From Bedellia somnulentella (taxonomy: Eukaryota; Arthropoda; Insecta; Lepidoptera; Bedelliidae), in contig OY755182.1 of the NCBI GenBank assembly GCA_963576735.1, positions 3,410,001 through 3,474,000 of the forward strand: a stretch of 64,000 bases of DNA. Reading direction: 5' to 3'. This document shows positions 30,001 through 39,800 of this stretch, in pieces (the stretch's first letter is position 1; each line of letters opens with the position of its first letter). Both the position numbers and the translations under genes were made by a program. The notes beneath the pieces were generated by a model, which saw only the letters and a list, made by a program, of their open reading frames with translations, made no database searches and was not told the DNA's origin.

Positions 30001-33000
30001 GAATAAAGAGAATGGTTAAGAATAAAATAGAGCAGAAAAAGCGAGATCTGAAAGAATGGAGTGAAAAGAAACTCTCCAATAATTTCCAAAACAATCAAAA
30101 ATTGTTTTGGAAATATATCAGACGTGAAAGGGGAGTTTCACAAAACACCAGTACAAATGTAATGAAGGATGAAAAAGGTGAATTAATGACTGATGGAATT
30201 AGAATAAAAAGGGTATGGAAGGATTATTTCGAGGGTCTCTTTGAAAAAGAGGATGACCCCACTACTTCAGCAATTGATATTAATATTAATTGTAACGAAG
30301 TGTTGGGTGATATGTGTGAAAGTGTGATAAGTATGGAAGAAATTGTAAAAGCGATGAAATGTATGAAATTAGGGAAAGCGGCAGGGTATGATAGAGTTAA
30401 TATCGAAATGCTAAGGGCTGGTAAAGGGTTAGTGGCTTCTTGGCTGTTCTTCCTTTTTCGAAAGTGTTGGGCACTTGGCAAAGTACCAAATGATTGGTGC
30501 AGAGCGGTGATAGTGCCCCTATATAAAGGGAAAGGGTCACGCCAGGTAGCAAAAAACTACCGTGGTATTAGCCTACTTAGTGTTGTCGGTAAATTGTATG
30601 CTAAGGTATTGATTGAAAGAGTGATGAAAGAAACTGATGAGAAAATCTGGGATGTGCAAGCAGGGTTTAGAAAGGGAATGGGATGTATGGATCAAATCTT
30701 CTCCTTAAGGTGCATCACAGAAAAATTCTTAGCAAAGAACCAAAAAGTGTATTGCACCTTCATTGATCTGGAGAAGGCGTATGATAGGGTAGTAAGAAAG
30801 AATTTGTGGGAGGTGTTGTCTAAGTTCGGTTTGGGGAGCCAACTTATACGTGCATTGGAGTCACTCTATGAGGGTTCCAGTGCATGTGTAAGAATAAACG
30901 GAGAAAACACGGACTGGTTTGAAATCTCTAGGGGTGTACGTCAGGGTTGTGTAGCTTCTCCGTGGCTTTTCAATCTGTTCATGGATGACTGTTTGAAAGA
31001 ACTACGCGAAAGTGATTATGGTCTGAGAATGGAAGGATTCATCATTAAATGCCTCTTATACGCTGACGATCAAGTATTACTTGCATCAACGGTAAATGAG
31101 TTGCAAGAGATGGTGAATATTGCGTGTAAGTCTTTTGAAAGAAAGGGCATGCGAGTGAATGTGGACAAAACCAAGACAATGGTTTTCCAGAGAGAGGAAA
31201 GTATGACAGAATGTGAGATTACAATAGGTGGCAAGAAAGTGGAACAAGTGAAAGAGTTTGTATATCTGGGAAGTTTGTTTACAAGGGACGGAAAATGCGA
31301 GGAAGATATTGAAAGGAGAGTAAAAAAGGGAAATGCGGTAAATGGAGCCATAAACAGTCTAATGTCGAGCCAGTTCCTGTCTGAAAAGGCGCGAATGGCA
31401 GTTCACAATGCTGTACTGGTTCCTACGCTGATGTATGGTAGTGAATGTTGGGCATGGCAAAAGAGGCATGAAAGTAGAGTGAATGCAGTGGAAATGAGAT
31501 CCCTCAGAAGTATATGTAATGTAAGGTTGTGCGACAGAGTGAGAAATAGTGTAATTCGTGAACGTTTAGGTGTGAAAGATGACGTAGTGTGCAAGATAGA
31601 GAAAGGAATGTTAAGGTGGTTTGGGCACATAGAGAGGATGAATGACAGTAAATTGGTGAAAGAGATCTATAGAGCCAACGTGGAAGGTAATGTGAGTAGA
31701 GGACGACCACGGAGAACACACTTGGACCAAATTGAGAGTGTGCTCAAAAAGGCTGGCGTCCGAAGTATGAAGAATAAAAGAGCATGTATGAAAAGATTGA
31801 TGGATGTAAACGAAGCTAGAGAGGTTTGTCAGGATCGTACAAAGTGGCGATCGATAGTCTCTGCCTACCCCAATGGGAACAATGGGCGTGAGTATAAGTA
31901 AGTAAGTAAGTAAGTTAAAATTAGGATTAAAATAAATGGTATTGAAAGACATGCAACATTTAAATAACAAAACAGATGTGTGCTAGAATTATATATGTGT
32001 GGGTGTTGGTGTTTGAGATTGTTTGGCTTTTTCGACTGAAGAGCTGGGATATATTAATAAAATAATAACTATATAAAAAAAGACTATATGTCATTAACTA
32101 AATTTTTGGAAAAAGTCTCTAAATGGCATTGGTGACACGTAGGGAATGAGGCCTTTCAACAATTAAGACGTGCATTAATTAAGCGACCAATCTTCTCCTA
32201 GTTTTGAAACTAAAACTTCTTTCGAAAAAAAAGTTTGTTTACTTCATAAGACCTCGAGACATTAGCTGTATAGCTTCCTTACAACGCTCCCGGGTTTACA
32301 TACTAGGTAGATATATCATTTACTATCGTGGCCGATCGCAACTCATTACGAGCTACTTTTGAAAAGCGAGACATGTTGCCAAGAGTAGCTAGATGGTGGG
32401 GAGCCATGCGAGAATATAATTTCTACATCACATATAAGCCTGGTAAAACAATGACGCGCGTAGGTAGATGCGCTAAGTCACAATTCGAAATAATTTTCAA
32501 ATTCCCGAACTACTGTTAGGTTTTTAATACAAAGTTGGTGACTATAGTACAACAAAATAATTCCGAAATACAAAGGATTATTGTCATTTTAAAGGACGAA
32601 ACAAGTAATTATATAATTGAGATAGAAAAAAAACCTCGTGCTAAAAAGAGTTTTATTTATTTATTTGCGACACACTACAGATATAAAACATTACATGATA
32701 AGTAACATGCTTAAGGTCTTAAATTCTAATAACAATATCCTTAATTTCGGATTGACAACATTTTTAAAATTATCGCGTGTTAAACGTCTTCTTTTAAGTA
32801 TTTATAGAAAATACTAGTTAATATTATGAAGAACCTAACAAAAAAAACTATTTAAGGGATAGAGTAGTAGTATTGCGGGTTTAAATTTTAAAGTTTAATT
32901 TTTTATGTTTTTAAATTCATTTCCTATTTGTGATCTAAAATGGTTGAGACCCACATAAATGTCAAGTCTATCGTTCCAATTACTATACAGGCCTCTCATA

Positions 33001-33793
33001 CGAATGAAAGATTTATTGTTTAGAAGGACACTTTATGGGGGTAGGTAAGCAGTACCTAAGGCAGTGAGATAGCAGGTATTATAAGGCAATTATGACAAAA
33101 TTAGACATTTTAGCTTTGATAAAATTTTCGAAAATATAAAGGGAAGTATTTGTTTTCTAATAAAAAAATGCGACGATTTATTCAAAAATATGTAGAGTTC
33201 CGTCTAGAATTTGTCCCTTCTAAGGTACCCGCAGGTAAAAAGGCTGGTCAACTTCATTTAGTTACAAAAGTCCTCTAGGTCATTTTACACAAAGTAAAGA
33301 GAAAAGAAAAAAAAAAGAAATTCCTTCATGCTAGTAATTATTGATGCTTTCACAAAGTATATACAATTAGTTCCCGTAAAGAGTACTAAAACAGTTTAAT
33401 CAATCAGAGCGATTAAAAAATTTCCATTGTAACCCATTTTATTGTCCTGATTGCGGATACAACAAAAGATATTACATCAAAATAATAATAGTAACAGTCA
33501 CAATCTACTCTTTTGGGTGTACGTCTTCAGTACGTAGTTTTATTCAAAACTATTATAAATGTCATTATGCAATATTATTAATTTATTATTTTTATAATCA
33601 TTTTAGATGTACAAATTAATAAATCAAAATGTCAGTCATAAAATTATAATAAAACAGAATCCTATGTCACAAATATGTTATATATCAATGTTTAAAGTCA
33701 TCTAAACATAAAACGCTAATTATCAAGCTAATGGCCAAGTGGAACCCTACAATATTACATGCAATATTGCATGTAAGTTTATATGTGTGTATA

Positions 33794-33886
<93 letters not shown>

Positions 33887-36800
33887 TTGTATGTGCAATA
33901 CATATTTTGTCCATTCATGGAAAACCAGAACACGTATGGGACGAAGGTGTTTCTGAAATACAATAGGGACTCAATAATACCATCATTAGAGCCACTGGCA
34001 CAACTCCATCTGAAATTTTGTTTGGTTTGAAGTTGGTAAGTCGGCCTCAAGCATTCTTTATTTCCGAAATAAGCGATGAAGGTTTGGAATTTAATTCGAA
34101 GTAGGCGATCTAGTGCGCGTAGAAAGAGATGTACATCTTCCTAAGGTAATAGTAGAAAACTTGCCCCAAAGCTACGTGGACCTTACAGAGTTATTAAGGT
34201 ACTAGCTGACCCGACAGACTTCGTACTGTCAAATTTGCTTATGACAAAATTTTAGGTGTTTTTTCCGGTTCTCTTAGGTCAATCAGCCATGAATATTTTC
34301 TTGGTCAAATTTTTCCGGGATGAAAAGTAGCATATATCTTAGTTTGGGTCTAATCTTGCATTCTGCCAAATTGTATTCATATACATTATGTAGTTGAAGA
34401 GCCTTTTCTCATTTAAACTTATACATTATTGTTTTCAATAGATGAAATGATGAAGCAGCTTCCGAAAGCATTGAAAGTGAATGGTATATTTTATAAGAGT
34501 ACCTATAGTGATTGATATTTTATTATCTTTCAGAATGTTCTAAGCATTGCAATTAACTTTAGCTTTACAAATTAAATAAAATAATTTATTAAAAATAATA
34601 AAAAAAAAAAAAAATTACAACTTGTAACTATTTGCAAACTGATTATAAATGGCTGAATAATGTCTTGTTATTTGATTTTATTGTTGTTGTAGAATATTAA
34701 TAATAAAGTACTTGCCTTATAGTGGTTTGATAATTCAGTTACAATTAAATGAAAGTAATTATACAATTTAATATTGTGTTGAAAACATGAAGGGGTTTCA
34801 ACATTGATATTTTATTGTGTAGAGTATTTAAACATGATCAGTTACAATTAAATGAAAGTAATTATACGATTTAATATTCTGTTGAAAACATGAAGGGGTT
34901 TCAACATTGATATTTTATTGTGTAGAGTATTTAAACATGATCAGTTACAATTAAATGAAAGTAATTATACGATTTAATATTCTGTTGAAAACATGAAGGG
35001 GTTTCAACATTGATATTTTATTGTATGGAGTATTGAAACATGATCGGTTACAATTAAATGAAAGTAATTCTGCGATTTAATATTGTGTTGAAAACATGAA
35101 GGGGTTTCAACATTGATATTTTATTGTATAGAGTATTGAAACATGATCAGTTACAATGAAATGAAAGTAATTCTACGATTTAATATTGTGTTGAAAACAT
35201 GAAGGGGTTTCAGCATTGATATTTTATTGTATAGAGTATTGAAACATGATCAGTTACAATGAAATGAAAGTAATTCTACGATTAAATGTTGTGTTAAAAA
35301 CATGAAGGGGTTTCAACATAATTATGAAATATATAGAAAATTACTGTGGATATGCAGAGGCCACTTTAATTTTAAGCATTATTTAAGGAAATGTTGAAAA
35401 CATGAAGGGGTTTCAACATCTAGGTATAAGAGATTCAGTCAGGGGTATCAATGACAGCTTCTGGACCGATAGTTGTGGTATGGTACACGGGTATGCGACC
35501 CCGGCTTCCCGAGCTGCTACTGTCTTTTCCTCTCATCCGAGCCAGTAGCATCCCAAACCCCAATCCCTTCTAAATTTCACTGAATTCTTTTCTATTTCCA
35601 TTCCTTTTTCCCTTCTTTCCTAGGTCTACTTAATGCGGATACCTCCCGCATATTCTTTAAAGTCTGTTCCAGCTTTGACGGCAATCCGACGGTTCCAAAC
35701 AAACTGTTTTGGCTGATTTGGCGGTACAGCAAGGCAATGCAGAAGTCAAAGCGCTGTTGGTCAGATGCTGCATCCGAACTTTTCTCCGGTCGTAGCGGTC
35801 ATCCGTTCCACTGGGCATAGAGGAGTGAGGACGAGAGAGTGCGTCTGTGTTTGCGCGCACGCTTATGCACTTGAATATATCCTGCGTAGTTGACTGCGGC
35901 ATGAATTACGGCTCCCGAGACAAAGTCCTGTGGCGATGGGCAGAGGTAGAGAGGTCGGGTCGTGATGTACACCCGGCTTTTTCTGATGCCTGCACATTGG
36001 TTTTTTCAAGGACCTTTAAGGCCAAAATTTGCTACAGCAGCCATATGCGAGCACACGTACGCGCGGACCAACGAGGCGCCAGCTGCTGAGAGCCTGTCCA
36101 GCAGTCGCTGTAGCTGAAATCGGCTCGGACATATATATATATATATATATAAGATAGAGATACAGATAATTGAAATTGTATTTTGTTTGTTATGATGAAA
36201 ACGTGTAGGGGTTACAGCATCTTTGTTTTGACACTTAAATAATAATGTTATTGTTGAATCCTTGGAATGTATTAAGTACATTAATAATTTGTAAGAATAT
36301 ATAAAACAAAAGCTAAAAGTATACGTAACATATTCTCGGGACGAGAATAAATTCAGGAAAGGCCGACTGTTAGCTTTCGATAAAACTACAAGACTTATTG
36401 TACTGTGTTTTAATATTCGTTTATTAATATTTGAATGTTTAAAGAGTATGTTTCCGTTTAAATTGTAAATTAATATTAAATATCCATTTCCGTTTCCGTT
36501 AATAAAAATCAAATACGAACTTCGGCGCACATAGTGACGCCTTCCGGTTGCTTGAGTCAAAAGGGTATTTAAAAGCATGGACGGACAGTTGCGCCGACAG
36601 TTCGTATTGAACACTGCTAGAGAAAAGTTGTATAAGTGAAGAATTATAATACATCTTGTTAAAATTGTAATGAGTGAAGTTTTATTTAAACAGTATTCTA
36701 ACAATATACTATCGGCTATATATCCCTAAAAGGAGTAGCCAGAGCTTCAGAATCAGCAATTCATCAGCCAATTTGGAAGATGAGTGGGGAAGAGATTGTT

Positions 36801-39800
36801 TAATATATGTAAAGGGTCTCCAACCGCATCGCCCAAATAACAATTAAGAACCCCCAATACCCTGAGTCGCCTCTTACGTACAACCGCGGGAAGAAATGTG
36901 GTAATGCTATTCTAAGCCGACACTACACGGCAAATATTTATTAAATAGTGTTCTATCGAAACATTGTCTTACTGACATATTTATTTTGTCCTTGAAAAAG
37001 ATATTGTGCAAGAATGAGTCGTTTTGTAACACAAATGAATAATAAAACACAGCGGTTATTTTGTTGACTCGAATTGTAAGCAAAACTATTAATTCGCAGA
37101 ATGGATAATTATCTTAGAATTGATTATAAAGTTTCTTTGTTGTTTAATGGAAATTAGTGCTAGAACAAAAAACTATTGAATTATGTTACTAGTTTCACGA
37201 AAGACCATTTTTATTATCTAAGTATGTAATGGATCTGTGGTCTATGGGTAAGATATAGGCTCATAACTTGGAGGTCCTGAGTTTAGTAATGTGTGGTTTA
37301 CTTCAATATTTTTATTTTGAACGTCCGGGCTTAGTTGGTATATAGCTTCTAGCAATTAATTGATGTAATGAAGCTGAATGTTTCTTTCTTAAACTTGGAT
37401 GATAATTATATTGGTATTACATTTTTTTAAATATATCGCCGATTTAGTATCCCCTGTTTTACCACAGGTTGTTGTACCTTTCTACGTTTAAGCTTACTTG
37501 TAATGTGTCTGTTATATTTATTTATTTGAATAAATACTTAATTATTTCTTACTTCAAATTTACAAGTTTTTATACAAACTATTTTGTAAATAACTTCGAG
37601 TTTTCTGTTTAAATTAGTGATGAAGTAGGTTAGGTTGACAGTAAACTACACCTTACAGCTTTATTATTAAAGTCACATTATTTATTTATGTTTACATCAT
37701 TAATAAATACACAATTTTTATTAATTGTAACTTAAATCTTAAAAGTTCTTTACACAATTTGTTAAGCTAGTTATCACATTCTCATTAAATTATTATTTTT
37801 TTGCTATTTTGTAAATCAAAAAGTTAGTTACTTTTAATAAATGAAGTGATAAAAAAATCGTTTTAAATTAAAATGAATTCAAATTAGCGATCGAGATGAA
37901 GCCTCTGCCTATTTAAAGCATTATTTATAGCCTACATATAATACATACATACATATACTCACGGCTATAAATCCCAAGAAGGGGTAGCCAGAGCTAAGGA
38001 ACTAGAAGTTCCTCAGCCACTTTTGGAAAGATGAGTGGGGAAAAGATGGCAAAATAAAGGATGTTGGTGATGGGTCTCCAACCGCATCGCCCAAAAATCC
38101 CTTAAAAGCCCCAATACCGTTAGTCGCCTCTTACGTACACCCACCGGCAGAAATGGGGTAGTGTTATTCTAAGCCGACACTACACAGCATATAATATATG
38201 AGTATATCACATACCAACAATACACCCATCACTCACAATATGCAAAACGAACCATTGAAACCCACTGAAGCCTAACATATCTAATTACATTGTCCTCAGT
38301 TCGACCTTGGCTGTCAAGAATGGAAGCGCGCCCTGGTGGGGACTGCCCACAACACGGGAATGTTCTTCGCGATGGTACTCACTGGAGCCCTATCAGATCG
38401 GTTTGGCAGAAAAATTGCGATAGGTTTCGCAACTACCGCCAGTTTTATCTTCGGATTTGCGAGAGCTTTCACACCGAATTACGTGTCGTATCTGGCTTTG
38501 CATTTCTTAGAGGCAGCTTTTGGAGGGGGATTATACCCTTCGGCGTACGTTTTGGGTATGTTTTTGTGAGTTATGTAGTTAGGAGGTTTGATAGTCTGTA
38601 CGCAAGAGTTATTTGTATTACTGTTCGATTATCATGTCAACTTACTGTAAAAGCAAAAGAAAAAAAATATAATAGGAAAATTCGATAATCCAGTAATATC
38701 ATTTGGTTGATACACTAATATATTCAGACAAAAGTTTGCATTAAAGCTGCAATATGTGGATATTCAGTAATGTTGGTTAGTTTCTTTAAATTTACATTAT
38801 TTATACGGCCTTAATAAAATAAGGTTTGTTATCAACAACGAAAGTCAAGACGAAAATTTGAGCATTGCTTTAATAACAGATAAACTCATATTTGAATAAA
38901 AAAATAAACTAGTTTTTAAAAATACTGATTTAATTTAACTTTAGTTATTTTTTTTAGGTATTTACAAAGATGTGTTGTGATGTGATGTGTGAATTATGTT
39001 ACTAAATCATTGATTTTTCATTTCAGCTGTAGAACTAGTTGGATTAAAACAACGGGTTTTCGTATCAGCAATGTGTAATATGGCATTCGTGGTCGGCTTG
39101 GTAATATTAGCAGTATTAGCCTGGTTCATAGACAATTGGAGAACCTACATAATGATCCTATATGCTCCTGGACTCCTAGTAATCGTTTACGTTTGGTTCC
39201 TCAACGAAAGCGCAAGATGGCTCCTCAGCAAAGGAAGAAGAGAAAAGGCAGTGAAAATAATTAAGAGAGCAGCTAAAATTAATAATCTCGATCCGAAGAA
39301 TCTAGATCTTGAAACATTAGGAAGTCCCTTAATTAATAAAGATACGAATATCACAGATAGAAAATCACAATTATATCTAGCGGTTCGCTCGAAGATTTTG
39401 TGGAAACGAGTGATGATCTGCTCATTTTTATGGATGACTTGTTCGTTGGTTTACTACGGATTGTCTATAAATTCTGTCTCATTAAGCAGCAACAGATATT
39501 TGGCATTTATTCTAGTTGTATTGGTTGAGATACCAGCTTACATTATTGTAGTAATGGTGTTAGATAAATACGGAAGAAGAAAGACATTGATAACTACGTT
39601 CGTGATTTGCGGAATAACCAGTTTGCTGTTTGCGTTTTTACCGAAATGTAAGTACATACATACATACATATAATCACGGCTATTAATCCCAGAAAGGGGT
39701 AGCCAGAGCTAAAGAATTAGAAATTCCTCAGCCACTTTTCAAAATTTGAGTGGGGAAAAGATAGTAAAAAGAAAGGTTGTTGGTGATGGGTCTCCAACCG

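Larger units (their letters stand above)
32060..34195 (+). pseudogene. Gypsy pol, broken (RT end, RNase H, integrase)
   Basis: Recognisable islands in different frames: SLTKFLEKVSKWHW and EAFQQLRRALIK (RT/RNase H boundary); DRNSLRATFEKRDMLPRVAR and YKPGKTMTRV (end of RNase H, 32330-32465); LVIIDAFTKYIQLVPVKST (integrase core, 33330-33390, first catalytic Asp); HGKPEHVWDEGVSEIQ and TTPSEILFGLK (33915-34030); and a C-terminal RVERDVHLPK-like piece near 34115. Stops, frameshifts, an ~85-bp AT microsatellite inside the integrase and large gaps rule out function. Confidence 0.85.
26446..36703 (+). mobile_element. Ty3/Gypsy LTR retrotransposon, defective
   Basis: 336-bp LTRs (26446-26781 and 36368-36703), starting TGTTAGCTTTCG and ending CAGTATTCTAACA, read as identical base for base. 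Flanks give a 4-bp ATAT duplication. Between them, in the same orientation, are broken gag (27315-28210), a nested RTE LINE (28507-31915), broken pol (about 32060-34195: RT end, RNase H, integrase), a nested family C repeat, a 103-bp tandem array and a GC-rich segment. The stem-loop ATTCTCGGGACGAGAAT and purine run AGGAAAGG directly before the 3' LTR look like the polypurine-tract region. I could not identify a tRNA primer site after the 5' LTR. Confidence 0.92.

Noticed and set aside
29627..30094. 155-codon minus-strand frame
   Set aside because: Shadow of the RTE ORF on the opposite strand, as are the frames at 30224, 31070, 31403, 31504 and 31611.
33685..34050. Reading frames of 75-121 codons on both strands rich in IYIYIY
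   Set aside because: They are translations of the (AT)n microsatellite inside the dead Gypsy integrase.
36006..36704. 232-codon minus-strand reading frame
   Set aside because: It is antisense to the 3' LTR; the same antisense frame recurs at the 5' LTR (26423-26692). No family-like motif.
37232..37320. tRNA-SINE head
   Set aside because: A-box and B-box similarity is weak and no core or tail follows.
38290..38688. 132-codon frame overlapping transporter exon 3
   Set aside because: Alternative frame of a real exon; the in-phase frame with DRFGRK is the coding one.
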